From: Fodinibius salicampi
GTDB taxonomy: Bacteria > Bacteroidota > Rhodothermia > Balneolales > Balneolaceae
Length of the DNA: 64,000 nucleotides
Assembly (NCBI RefSeq): GCF_039545095.1
Contig: NZ_BAABRS010000003.1
Span: forward strand, 186,001 to 250,000
Direction: 5' to 3'
Below the pieces are notes generated by a model. The model did no database searches, was not told the DNA's origin, and saw only the letters and a program-made list of their open reading frames with translations. Position numbers and translations under genes: made by a program. Below, piece after piece: positions 1 to 8,312 of the stretch (positions are counted from its first letter, which is position 1; each line of letters begins with the position of its first letter).

Positions 1-457
1 CCATATAGGGCTCCCAGGCAATAATAATTTCCCGGTTAATGCCTCTAACAATACGAGAAATAATTTTTTCCTCTATAGTTGTCATGGTCCGTACTTCGGT
101 GAGATCCCCTCCGTATCCACCACTTTGTCGCTCTACCAGATGGATACAAAAACCCGGAGGCATCACCATGATTACATTTCCACTGAACTCCTCAATAGAA
201 AGCAAATAAATTACACTGGGACTTTTAATCCGGTTGATGAACTCACTAGTTGAGAGCTGATCAATCTTTTGGAGACTTACATCTACCTTATGACGCAGTG
301 CACTGCTAAAAACCCGGCTCAAGCTCCGTGCAAACATATCGTGGAGAGAGCGAAGATTTCGCATGATCTCCTTACTAAAAAGTTTCGGATGCCTGAAATC
401 GTAAGATTCTACATATTTTACTTTTCCAAGCTTCTGCTCGCGCCGCTTAGATTCCAT
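1..457 (-). CDS. fliM: Flagellar motor switch protein FliM, N-terminal part (cut by window edge)
   Basis: My reverse-strand translation opens with MESKRREQKLGKVKYVESYD and continues with the FliM signatures YDFRHPKLFSKE, LRSLHDMFARSLSRVFSSALR and the QLSTSEFINRIKSPSVIYLL stretch. FliM is the C-ring protein that receives CheY-P and switches rotation. The gene runs off position 1, so about 152 residues are visible. The only ATG in this frame before the conserved part is at 457; an in-frame TAA lies about nine codons upstream, so no longer N-terminus is possible. Notably the usual N-terminal CheY-P-binding helix (LSQxEIDALL type) is absent: only some 16 residues precede the YDFRHP motif. It follows fliL by about 30 bases and is probably in the motA-motB-fliL-fliM operon. 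Confidence 0.9.
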   Translation of the reverse strand, partial: MESKRREQKLGKVKYVESYDFRHPKLFSKEIMRNLRSLHDMFARSLSRVFSSALRHKVDVSLQKIDQLSTSEFINRIKSPSVIYLLSIEEFSGNVIMVMPPGFCIHLVERQSGGYGGDLTEVRTMTTIEEKIISRIVRGINREIIIAWEPYM

Positions 458-488
458 ATACTTCGTTCCGTTCGGTTGTTCTTAATCA

Positions 489-983
489 TCATTGCATTAC
501 ATACTTAGAGTAATACAAATTGCGTACCGAACGCCTCTCAATTGTACTATTTATTATGCTGACCAGCTCGAACCGAAGATTTTCTTTTTTTTCTATCCCC
601 TCTAACTGTGATACGGAACGAGACGACAAATACTCAATCAAATTATTTCTGATCTTGGATATATTCACCTCAATAAGCTGTTCATCCTCCTTATCAACCA
701 ATTCAAGGGATAATTCAACCAAAAGATACCGCTGACCATTTGTATCGGCAGGATTTACAATGATCTGTTCCAACTCATATTTACCCGATTCTGTGGGAAA
801 AAAGCTGGTAGTATAACTATAAATTGACTCGTAATTTCTTTCAATAATCGTATAGGCAACAAAAGACTGTATCACTAACAGTAGAACAAACAGGAAATAT
901 TTTCCTAAGTGTTGAAATTTTAACGCTTTGAATCTGCTCCTTTTTTTACTGCCGGATCCTTGTTCTATCGTACTATCAGCCAT
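489..983 (-). CDS. fliL: Flagellar basal-body-associated protein FliL
   Basis: A 164-residue single-pass membrane protein: a basic cytoplasmic start, one membrane segment at about residues 28-47, then a periplasmic domain with the FliL pattern RYLLVELSLEL, RNNLIEYLSSRS and a C-terminal RSVRNLYYSKYVMQ that matches the V.x.VYF..FV.Q end of the family. FliL surrounds the stator and supports its function under load. It sits 28 bases after motB and about 30 bases before fliM, which supports co-transcription with the stator genes. Length is normal for the family. Confidence 0.88.
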   Translation of the reverse strand: MADSTIEQGSGSKKRSRFKALKFQHLGKYFLFVLLLVIQSFVAYTIIERNYESIYSYTTSFFPTESGKYELEQIIVNPADTNGQRYLLVELSLELVDKEDEQLIEVNISKIRNNLIEYLSSRSVSQLEGIEKKENLRFELVSIINSTIERRSVRNLYYSKYVMQ

Positions 984-1011
984 AACTCAGTTTTTTAAAC
1001 TTTTAACGAAT

Positions 1012-1737
1012 TCATCCTTGTACACTTACCGTGTCAGTATTAATGCTATTTAAAGCTTCAATTATATTCATGTTATTGTCTTTATACCGTACATATATTT
1101 CGACCCGTCGGTTTTGACGGCGACCTTGCGGAGTTTCGTTTGTAGCAACCGGTTTGTACTCTCCGAAACTACTAGCCTCAAATCTTCGTGGATGTACCGT
1201 GGAATTATTCCGGATAAATAATACAACAGATACTGCACGGGCCGCACCCAAGTGCCAGTTTGACCGATAACCGGTTCTATTTGATATAGGAACATTATCA
1301 GTATGCCCCTGGACCTTGACATCCCGTACCTCATCATCAAAAACACTGGCAATTTCTTTTAAAACAACCTTTGCTCTTGGTAAAAGGGTAGCCGAACCAC
1401 TGTCAAAAGTTAAAGAATCACGCAAGGTTACTTTTACTCCGTCCTTGGTCTTTTCAATATCAACCTCAGACGATAATCCTTCTTCTTCCAGAAATTGTTT
1501 TATCTCATTCCATTCTTCTCGCAGTGTATCATTATTCGACTGCTTACTTGCCTCATCATTTTCAAAAACGACGCTGGTCGATGACTGGAAATGAGAAATA
1601 AAGTCGTTAAAGGTCGATACATCTATGCCAGGGGTCAAGACATACAGCAATACAAAAAACACCAGTAAAAGAGTAACCAGATCGCTGTAGGTTACTAACC
1701 AGTTTCCATTTCCAGACTTTCGTTCAATTTCTGCCAT
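1012..1737 (-). CDS. motB: Flagellar stator protein MotB
   Basis: A 241-residue stator subunit. The start NGNWLVTYSDLVTLLLVFF contains the conserved ion-binding aspartate at residue 19 at the base of the single membrane helix (about 19-36). Residues from about 110 form an OmpA-like peptidoglycan-binding domain with VQGHTDNVPI and a final GRRQNRRVEIYV. With MotA it forms the ion channel that drives the flagellum. The start codon lies inside the end of motA (43-base overlap); the overlap is credible because the residues just before the aspartate are family-conserved. The sequence does not tell me whether it uses protons or sodium. Confidence 0.93.
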   Translation of the reverse strand: MAEIERKSGNGNWLVTYSDLVTLLLVFFVLLYVLTPGIDVSTFNDFISHFQSSTSVVFENDEASKQSNNDTLREEWNEIKQFLEEEGLSSEVDIEKTKDGVKVTLRDSLTFDSGSATLLPRAKVVLKEIASVFDDEVRDVKVQGHTDNVPISNRTGYRSNWHLGAARAVSVVLFIRNNSTVHPRRFEASSFGEYKPVATNETPQGRRQNRRVEIYVRYKDNNMNIIEALNSINTDTVSVQG

Positions 1738-2579
1738 TCTGCATTTTGAAATTCAATCCATTGTTGGTAAATCTTCTGATCCCGGTCATTTCTTATCGGC
1801 AGCTCTTCATGGTATTTCAGATATTCTGCCCGGTGTTTCGGGTCAACATGAATGAGCATCTTCTTCTCCATAATTCTCGGATTTTCTCCTTCAATCATCG
1901 AAAGGATTCCCACGCGAAACATCTCCTTTCGGTTAAGATCCATCTTACTTAAATATTCCAACTTCCCGGCAAGAGGTCCCAATAACATGTTCGCAAGTAT
2001 GGTCCCATACAAAGTAGTAATCAACGCCACAGACAAACCTGCCCCCAAAGATTCCGGGTCTGATATATTTTGAAGCATCAGGATCATACCGATAACCGTC
2101 CCGATCATTCCGAAAGCGGGCGCATATTCCGACATGGAATCCAGTACCTTAACTGAAATAGTCAGCTGTCGTTTTTTACTCTGGATCTCATCCTTTAAAA
2201 TATTATTCAAACTTTCTTTTTGGAATCCGTCTACCGCCAGCTGGAGTCCATTCTTTAGGAAATCATCCTTTACATGCTTGATTTCCTCATCCAGTATCAA
2301 CAATCCTTCCATACGTACCCTTCGTGCAAACATACGCATCAATTCCATATCGGTGCGAAGATCCACCGATTTCGCTCCCATCATTCTACGTATGGTAATA
2401 AAGCTACCTTTAATATCCTCAAAGCTATAGTTAACCATGGTTGCGGCTATTACTCCACCTGCGACAATAACAAAAGAGGAGCCACTTGCAAATGCACCAA
2501 TACTGCCCTGAAGTACAATAGCCAGAATGATTAACGAAAAGCCTGAAAACAATCCAATATTTGTTGACCTGTCTAACAT
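1695..2579 (-). CDS. motA: Flagellar stator protein MotA
   Basis: A 294-residue protein with membrane segments near residues 9-27 and 34-51 and a second pair near 150-205, the MotA layout. The cytoplasmic loop carries the charged FliG-facing pattern ARRVRMEGLLILDEE. The third helix has the proline-containing SEYAPAFGMIGTVIG and the fourth LITTLYGTILANMLLGPLAGKL. It forms the stator ring with MotB. The MLDRSTNIGLF start fits the family, so the ATG at 2579 is preferred although a sigma-28-type promoter ends only eight bases upstream of it, implying a nearly leaderless message. First gene of motA-motB-fliL-fliM. Confidence 0.93.
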   Translation of the reverse strand: MLDRSTNIGLFSGFSLIILAIVLQGSIGAFASGSSFVIVAGGVIAATMVNYSFEDIKGSFITIRRMMGAKSVDLRTDMELMRMFARRVRMEGLLILDEEIKHVKDDFLKNGLQLAVDGFQKESLNNILKDEIQSKKRQLTISVKVLDSMSEYAPAFGMIGTVIGMILMLQNISDPESLGAGLSVALITTLYGTILANMLLGPLAGKLEYLSKMDLNRKEMFRVGILSMIEGENPRIMEKKMLIHVDPKHRAEYLKYHEELPIRNDRDQKIYQQWIEFQNAEWQKLNESLEMETG

Positions 2580-2586
2580 GTGATTC

Positions 2587-2613
2587 TTATCGACTTTGAA
2601 AGCAAAAACTTAA
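2587..2613 (-). promoter_or_regulatory. Sigma-28 (FliA)-type promoter for motA operon
   Basis: On the minus strand TTAAGTTT, 11 bases, then GTCGATAA. This agrees with the known FliA consensus TAAAGTTT-N11-GCCGATAA in 14 of 16 positions with exact spacing. The expected transcript start is at about 2580-2582, at or just before the motA ATG. Confidence 0.8.
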
Positions 2614-2780
2614 CCTGTTTAATATTTTTTACAATCCATCCTTTTCCTGGTGTTAAGTTGACTGAATTCATCCACTATTATATCGGCTACACCTTACACT
2701 AGTTATCTATTCCGTTGGTAGCTTATATGTAAAGTTTAATTATAGGCTATCTGGTATGTTCTCCCGGAGGCAAGAAATAG

Positions 2781-2838
2781 AAAACGCCTCGCACTTATAT
2801 ATGGCGACCTGCACTCATATATAAGAACGAAGCGTTTT
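2781..2838 (-). terminator. Imperfect hairpin after flgE
   Basis: Positions 2781-2801 and 2818-2838 form an inverted repeat: outer arms AAAACGC/GCGTTTT and inner arms CTTATATA/TATATAAG pair perfectly, with mismatches between. Read on the minus strand it starts 40 bases after the flgE stop and ends in GGCGTTTTCTATTTCTT. It probably ends the flgB-flgE transcript before the motA promoter. The A/T-rich interior and 16-base loop make it weaker than a classic terminator. Confidence 0.5.
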
Positions 2839-2877
2839 AGTTAGCCTTTAGCGACTTAGAAATCAGCTTGCGCTATC

Positions 2878-4512
2878 TTATCGTTTCAAATTTACTGCTT
2901 CGGTAAGCATCTCATCAGATGTACTGATGACTCTCGCACTTGACTGATATGCTCTCTGAGAAGTAATCATTTCAGTAAACTCCTGGGCAAGATCAACATT
3001 CGATCCCTCAAGAGCTCCTGAATTAATACTGCTGTCAGAAAGATTATCTGCTGAATCGATAAAAACTTCTCCGGCAGCGGAGGTTGCTCTGAAGAGTCCC
3101 CCTCCCACCATTTCTAATCCGTCTTCGTTTTGGACGTTTCCAAGCGCTAGCTGTGCCAGATCCTTATTCTGACCATTGTCATATACGCCCTGTAAACGGC
3201 CGTCTCCATCAATACTGATATCTACCAGGGAACCCTGACTGTAACCATCCTGGCTTACAACCTTAGCCGTATTTGCTCCCGAATATTGCGTGAAGGTAGT
3301 ACCCTGAGAAGAATCTCCCAGTTCTACATCAAAATTCGTTGTACCTGCTCCGTTACCGGGCTCAAATTCCATATTGAAATTTCCGCCTGAGGTTACCTGT
3401 CCCATTTCATCAAAAGTTACGGTACCGGTCGATCCACTACTGATAGTTTCGCCATCGGCAAATTCCGCTTCGTATTCCCATTCATTCTCTGCAACCTGAG
3501 TAAAGTCAATTAAAAGGGAATGCCCTTTCCCAAGGTCATCGTATACCGTAGTACTCATGGTTTGCGTATTGGTTTCGCCTTCCTGAGTAACCTGAAAACC
3601 CGGAAAGTTCACGGCATCAGCATCACCGGCATTATCTATAACATTTGTAGAATCGATATTCAGTTCGCTATCACCCAGCGAGCCAGATTTCAGCTGTAAC
3701 ATACCATCTACCAGTGCCAGATCTCCTTGCGCTCCCAAATCTGTATTTAGGGCTGCAACCATATCATCAAGGGTTGTACCATCCGTCCCATATTCAAAGT
3801 CTGCAGTAGCTCCGGCCGTACCATCATTCTGTGTATAGGTAACTTCAATAACATCACCGACTTCCAGATCTGACGTAGTTTGGCTTAAATCATTTATATC
3901 TGTTGTTCCAGCAGCTATATTACCGCTACTATCGGTAAAAGCGCTTTGTGCCTGGACAATTTGGGTGGTACTGGTATTAGCATTTAAATTCCCGGCAAGA
4001 TTAACTTCATCAGTTTGCTGGGGAGGTAAGGCATTTTCAAAATCGATACGCACATTTTCAGTGGTACCACCGCCTAATATATTTCCTGAATCATTGGCGT
4101 TATATCCCTGCACATAGTTCCCCGACTGGTCCACAAGGTTACCATTTTTATTGAAGGTAAAGTTCCCAGCCCGTGTCATTAAATTTTGGTTTCCGTTATT
4201 GACCACAAAAAAACCATCCCCCTCAATAGCCAAATCTGTGGTTTTGCCAGTATTTTCAATAGTACCTTGACTAAAGTCACGGTCTACAGAGGCAACACGG
4301 ACTCCAAGTCCAACTTGGTTGCTTAAAGAAGGAGCGGACTCGCCGCCACTATTTCCTCCGATATTTTCGTTCATTAATTCTGAAAAAGATACCCGGGAGG
4401 ATTTAAAACCAGTGGTATCTACGTTAGCTATATTATTACCGATCGTATCCATTTTGGTTTGAAAACTTTTCAAACCACTTACCCCGGAATTCAAAGATTT
4501 TATTAAAGACAT
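2878..4512 (-). CDS. flgE: Flagellar hook protein FlgE
   Basis: A 544-residue axial protein. The N-terminus LNSGVSGLKSFQTKMDTIGN followed by NIANVDTTGFKSSRVSF is the flagellar rod/hook signature, and the C-terminus LAQEFTEMITSQRAYQSSAR followed by VISTSDEMLTEAV is the matching C-terminal helix. Between lie FlgE-type beta domains (DGDGFFVV-like motif near 100, TMSTTVYDDLGKGHSL in the middle) rich in Asp, Thr and Gly. The length fits a hook protein rather than the shorter rod proteins FlgF/FlgG. Last gene of the operon, just after the hook cap gene flgD. A good AAGGAG ribosome-binding site precedes the ATG. Confidence 0.93.
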   Translation of the reverse strand: MSLIKSLNSGVSGLKSFQTKMDTIGNNIANVDTTGFKSSRVSFSELMNENIGGNSGGESAPSLSNQVGLGVRVASVDRDFSQGTIENTGKTTDLAIEGDGFFVVNNGNQNLMTRAGNFTFNKNGNLVDQSGNYVQGYNANDSGNILGGGTTENVRIDFENALPPQQTDEVNLAGNLNANTSTTQIVQAQSAFTDSSGNIAAGTTDINDLSQTTSDLEVGDVIEVTYTQNDGTAGATADFEYGTDGTTLDDMVAALNTDLGAQGDLALVDGMLQLKSGSLGDSELNIDSTNVIDNAGDADAVNFPGFQVTQEGETNTQTMSTTVYDDLGKGHSLLIDFTQVAENEWEYEAEFADGETISSGSTGTVTFDEMGQVTSGGNFNMEFEPGNGAGTTNFDVELGDSSQGTTFTQYSGANTAKVVSQDGYSQGSLVDISIDGDGRLQGVYDNGQNKDLAQLALGNVQNEDGLEMVGGGLFRATSAAGEVFIDSADNLSDSSINSGALEGSNVDLAQEFTEMITSQRAYQSSARVISTSDEMLTEAVNLKR

Positions 4513-4603
4513 AATCTACTCCTTTATTTATTGAATGAAGACAACGTAATTTTCTTGCTGTCTGATTTATTAAATTGATAATCGTACATTTTTATTTAAG
4601 TTC

Positions 4604-5281
4604 TTAAAGACTGTTGCCGACCGTTTCCACATCTCCTATAGGCACTTCTACTCCATCAATAGATAGCATAACGCCATTGCCGGTAAAACGAACTCTATTG
4701 GCTGTTCCCTCTGTAAACATCCTGTAATCCACAGCCTTCTCCCCGTTAGAAGCGTCCACTTCGACCGTATATTCTCCGTCGGGCAAAGAAACACCATCAT
4801 TATTTTTACCGTCCCAAGTCCAGCTGTTTTCTCCTTTTCCTACACCTGTAAATGATTCCCTTCTCACTTCACTTCCAGAGGCATCCTTTACTATAATATC
4901 CATCTCTTCGGCTGTATTATTCAGCTCATACTGGATGTTTACATCTCCGCCATCTTCCAGCGTAATCCTGTTACTCAAGGCTCGGACATGCTTGCCCGTC
5001 AGGGAAGCAGCCATGGAATTGCTCATTTCCGTTCGCATCATTTCCTGGCTGTCTTGCAATGAAGATAAGCCGTCATTAACCCCAATCAGCTGCTCCACTG
5101 AATTAAACTCGGCTAGCTGGGATGCAAACTCCTTACCGTCCATCGGATTAATAGGATCCTGATTCTTCATTTGAGCCACTAATAGTTGTAGAAACTTATC
5201 CTTTCCAAAACTGTTACCATCTTCAACTTTAGTACTATTTGCTTGTGCTTGTGCCTGAGCACTTATTGCTCCTATATCCAT
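4604..5281 (-). CDS. flgD: Flagellar hook cap / hook assembly protein FlgD
   Basis: A 225-residue scaffold protein that caps the growing hook and guides FlgE assembly. The core motif FGKDKFLQLLVAQMKNQDP with INPMDGKEFASQLAEFNSVEQL at residues 25-67 is the FlgD N-domain. It is followed by an FlgD Ig-like domain with WTWDGKNNDGVSLPDGEYTV. It sits between fliK and flgE, the same place as ylxG/flgD in Bacillus. The message has a clear AAGGAG site seven bases before the ATG. Confidence 0.93.
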   Translation of the reverse strand: MDIGAISAQAQAQANSTKVEDGNSFGKDKFLQLLVAQMKNQDPINPMDGKEFASQLAEFNSVEQLIGVNDGLSSLQDSQEMMRTEMSNSMAASLTGKHVRALSNRITLEDGGDVNIQYELNNTAEEMDIIVKDASGSEVRRESFTGVGKGENSWTWDGKNNDGVSLPDGEYTVEVDASNGEKAVDYRMFTEGTANRVRFTGNGVMLSIDGVEVPIGDVETVGNSL

Positions 5282-5300
5282 AATCTTTACTCCTTGTTAA

Positions 5301-7280
5301 TTATGCTGTCCATTCCATTTGATTATATCCGAAGTTTCGGACAGCTTTAAAGTTTGCTTTTCCTGTCTCCCCAGATCCGACCTCACTGCCCCCAACTCCA
5401 GCCCGACCTCCCTTCCTGTTGTGAGAGGCTGAAGGGCTATCTGAGAATTGCGAGGCGGTATCTTCCTGTCCGTTTTGTTCAAACTGGAGGTCTATCTGCG
5501 AACCGAACTCCTGCTTCAAATGCTCCCGAATCTGTTGCAGATTCTGTTGCAGAAGTTTACTCAGATCCAGATTCATTGCTCCCAGCTTTACCTGTAGCAC
5601 GCCTTTAGCTTCCCGAACGGAAAGCTGAAGTTTCTTTCCATCATCCAGCACGAAATTATGCTTTTGCCAATTTTCAGGATTCTTTTTCGCTTCCGAAGCG
5701 GCTTTCAATACATTCTGAGTTAATGCCGGTAAAATCCTTTTCTTTAGAGAACCATTGGCTATTGGAACCTGACCCAATTTAAATGCTGCTGAAGAAGCGT
5801 TTTGCTGAATCGTTTCTTTATCATCGTCACTTTCGACAGAGTCAGCTGTGTGCTCCTTCCATATTATATCTTCTCCATCCATAAGAAATGTCGCATCTTC
5901 CTGACCAACACTCCCATTTGAACTACCTGCTGTATTTGGTTGAGAAGATTCACCCGGATTTCTTATGCCTGAAAAGGGTACGCGACCCGAAAATGTATTT
6001 CCTCTGCCTTCTGCTCTTTCCGTCAGACTTAAAAAACGATTTTCCGCATTGCTATTTTCTTTCTGCCGGTCTTTATCCACCAGTGCACTTTTCATTTCCA
6101 ATCCCTTTTCGGAGGCTCCTGCGGAAGTGCTTTTCAGGGATAAATCATCTATAATTTCTCTCTGCTTCTCTGAAATTCTCATTCCTTTTGAGGTTGCTTC
6201 CCGATCTGGTACAGCTTCCCCTTCAGAGGAGGAGAAACGCTCCATTCTACTTTTACCCCTGCTCGCTATCTGTTCTGGCCGACTCTGTGAAACTCCTTCT
6301 TTATTTTCCTTTCCGGAAAAAGAATCAACACCCCTATCGGTAGAACGTATTTCCTTTTCATTATCCCTGTTATTCACCACAGGATCTTCCTTTTGCTCGG
6401 CAGGCTTATTCTCTTCAATAGTCTTTTCCTGTCCTTTAATTTCCTTTGCAGACTCATTGAAATTGGATACTTTATCTCCGCTTTTTCCGCTGATGGCAGC
6501 CTCTTCTTTTTTAGACACCCCAGCATTTGAGACGTCACTATCGGCTTCACCGGACAATGATAAACGGGACTGCCCTTCTTGGCCCAATTTATTTAGTACT
6601 CTTTTCAGCCGGGTTATCAAATCTTCATCATTCAAACTCTCATCCGATAATACCTGAGATAAATTAGCGGCTACTGTTTGAGCCCGATCTGACGATAACG
6701 CCTGTTTTAATGCAGTGATCTCTGTTTTCGATAACTGATCTACTAAACTCTCACCATTGCCATTATCGCCTGAGATATTCCCTTTTAGGGGAGACATTAG
6801 TTGGTCATTGAGAGCTTCTTTTTCAGATTCAGACTGCTGGATGTGATTACTTCCATCGCTTACTACTTCTTTACTTTCAGTTCCCACATCTTCAATGTTT
6901 TGCAACTTCGAAACAGGACCCTGTTCGCTTTGTTTCAGCTGTTGAAACAGCTGTTTCATTTCTTTTTTTAGGTTTTCATTCTCTGAATTACTGCCTGACA
7001 ATTCATTGGAAATATTGCCCATCAATACATTTGGCAAAAGCTCATTCTTTTCTTCTCCATTATCCTTATCTACAGATCCAGTACTCTCTTCAGGTATCAG
7101 GCTAGCTAATACATCCTGCTTCGTCTCGTCGTCTCCTTTTCCTTTCAAGGAATTTAACAACGATTGAAAAAGCTTTTCGGAAGAAATTTTTTCTCCTTCT
7201 CCATTATTACTATCAGAGCTATTCTTTAACAGTGCCGCCTTCTCATCCTTTCCGGCGTTAGATATAATCTTTCCTATCAT
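5301..7280 (-). CDS. fliK: Flagellar hook-length control protein FliK
   Basis: A 659-residue protein. The first ~500 residues are low-complexity and rich in Ser, Glu, Asn, Lys and Gly, as expected of the flexible molecular ruler. The C-terminal ~100 residues hold the FliK hook domain, with FVLDDGKKLQLSVREAKGVL, LQVKLGAMNLDLSKLL and LQQIREHLKQEFGSQIDLQF. FliK is exported, measures the hook and switches the export gate from hook to filament substrates. Identification rests on the C-domain and on position between the ylxF-like gene and flgD. It overlaps the preceding gene by one base, with a GGAGG site in that gene's end. Confidence 0.85.
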   Translation of the reverse strand: MIGKIISNAGKDEKAALLKNSSDSNNGEGEKISSEKLFQSLLNSLKGKGDDETKQDVLASLIPEESTGSVDKDNGEEKNELLPNVLMGNISNELSGSNSENENLKKEMKQLFQQLKQSEQGPVSKLQNIEDVGTESKEVVSDGSNHIQQSESEKEALNDQLMSPLKGNISGDNGNGESLVDQLSKTEITALKQALSSDRAQTVAANLSQVLSDESLNDEDLITRLKRVLNKLGQEGQSRLSLSGEADSDVSNAGVSKKEEAAISGKSGDKVSNFNESAKEIKGQEKTIEENKPAEQKEDPVVNNRDNEKEIRSTDRGVDSFSGKENKEGVSQSRPEQIASRGKSRMERFSSSEGEAVPDREATSKGMRISEKQREIIDDLSLKSTSAGASEKGLEMKSALVDKDRQKENSNAENRFLSLTERAEGRGNTFSGRVPFSGIRNPGESSQPNTAGSSNGSVGQEDATFLMDGEDIIWKEHTADSVESDDDKETIQQNASSAAFKLGQVPIANGSLKKRILPALTQNVLKAASEAKKNPENWQKHNFVLDDGKKLQLSVREAKGVLQVKLGAMNLDLSKLLQQNLQQIREHLKQEFGSQIDLQFEQNGQEDTASQFSDSPSASHNRKGGRAGVGGSEVGSGETGKANFKAVRNFGYNQMEWTA

Positions 7281-7861
7281 TACATTACCTCCGTCATTAA
7301 TTTAGCAGCACGCTTGGATTCAAGTGATCGCAGCAACTTCCTCCGCTGCAAAGAACTTCCGCCCCTGTACAACCGGACCAGCTGCTCATCACTCATTTCA
7401 TTAATAATTGGCGCCAGATTTTCATCATCAAGACTCAAAAAGCTTTTAATATTTTCTTTGAACTCTTCATTATTTTCATCCGAAGCATTCGCAAGGGTTT
7501 CCGCTTCCTCAGAACCTTCTCCTTCTGCTGGAGCTGCGGTCAGCTTCTCTATTTCTTCGATCTTTATTACCAGTTCATTTTCCAGAGAATCATTCACTGT
7601 ACGAAGTGAATCCAAAACTTTTTTCATCTCTTGGTTATCCTCATAAAATTTTGCTGCCTGCTTTTTAAGGGTTTCAAAATCTGCTCCAACCGGAGCTACA
7701 TCAATGTTCTCGGCAGCTATTCCGAGGTTCTGATTACTCTCAGCCACCTGTTCATATTTTTCTTCATTGATATAAGGAAACAGGAAATAGATGACGATAG
7801 CCAGAGGGATTAATGGCCCTATAATAAATCCTATTATTTTTAACAGCTTCTTTATATTCAT
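7280..7861 (-). CDS. YlxF/MotE-like membrane protein with MgtE-N-like C-terminal domain
   Basis: A 193-residue protein with one N-terminal membrane helix (about 9-30), a coiled-coil middle (about 60-110), an acidic linker and a C-terminal helical domain SLDDENLAPIINEMSDEQLV and RLYRGGSSLQRRKLLRSLES. That layout matches YlxF/MotE-type proteins, whose C-domain resembles the MgtE N-terminal domain. In Bacillus ylxF lies exactly here, between fliJ and fliK. The role is not settled in that family; MotE in rhizobia is a chaperone of a stator-associated protein. I infer a motor or export accessory role. Confidence 0.65.
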   Translation of the reverse strand: MNIKKLLKIIGFIIGPLIPLAIVIYFLFPYINEEKYEQVAESNQNLGIAAENIDVAPVGADFETLKKQAAKFYEDNQEMKKVLDSLRTVNDSLENELVIKIEEIEKLTAAPAEGEGSEEAETLANASDENNEEFKENIKSFLSLDDENLAPIINEMSDEQLVRLYRGGSSLQRRKLLRSLESKRAAKLMTEVM

Positions 7862-7867
7862 TGCTTC

Positions 7868-8296
7868 TTATCGACTAAAACTTTGGGTCGCGATTTCATC
7901 CATAACTTTCTGCTGATAACGGGATACTTTTTCTAAAAACTCTTCCCGCTCCTCTTCCTTTACCTTTTCCATTATATGCCGCTCCTTATGGACCGCAGCC
8001 AGTTTATCACGCTCCTGATCTACTGCATTCTCAACAATTTCCAGACTTCCATTAAGCTTTTCCATCTTTTGGTGTACCTGGTGTATATATTCTCTGTGCC
8101 TTTTAAGATTGTGCAGACTCTTAAATTCTTCACTGCCTTCCTCATCAAGATGGCCCTTCAGTTTTTCTTCAAGCCGTAGCCTCTGCTCACTGAGCTGTTT
8201 TTTCTCAGATATCTTTTTGGCTAGCTTCTGTTTCTGAACCTTTTCTTCGTGCTCACGTACCCTTAAAACCGATTCAAGAGAAAAATTAAATTTCAT
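7868..8296 (-). CDS. fliJ: Flagellar export protein FliJ
   Basis: A 142-residue protein, almost wholly charged alpha-helical coiled coil from LESVLRVREHEEKVQKQKLA to the end. FliJ sits in the hexameric FliI ATPase ring like the gamma subunit of F1 and links it to FlhA. Sequence alone would be weak, as the family is poorly conserved; length, coiled coil, the typical opening FNFSLESVLRVRE and position directly after fliI make the call good. Sixteen bases separate it from fliI. Confidence 0.85.
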   Translation of the reverse strand: MKFNFSLESVLRVREHEEKVQKQKLAKKISEKKQLSEQRLRLEEKLKGHLDEEGSEEFKSLHNLKRHREYIHQVHQKMEKLNGSLEIVENAVDQERDKLAAVHKERHIMEKVKEEEREEFLEKVSRYQQKVMDEIATQSFSR

Positions 8297-8312
8297 AGCA
8301 TTCTACACATCT

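Noticed and set aside
5965-6657. 230-codon plus-strand frame inside fliK
   Set aside because: Antisense shadow of the low-complexity Ser/Glu-rich fliK; composition is a mirror of fliK codons and there is no start signal.
7868-7880. GTCGATAA at the end of fliJ as a sigma-28 -10 element
   Set aside because: It is the codon-plus-stop CGA TAA of fliJ and has no -35 half 11 bases upstream. The same applies to CGATAA at the flgB stop (13921-13930).
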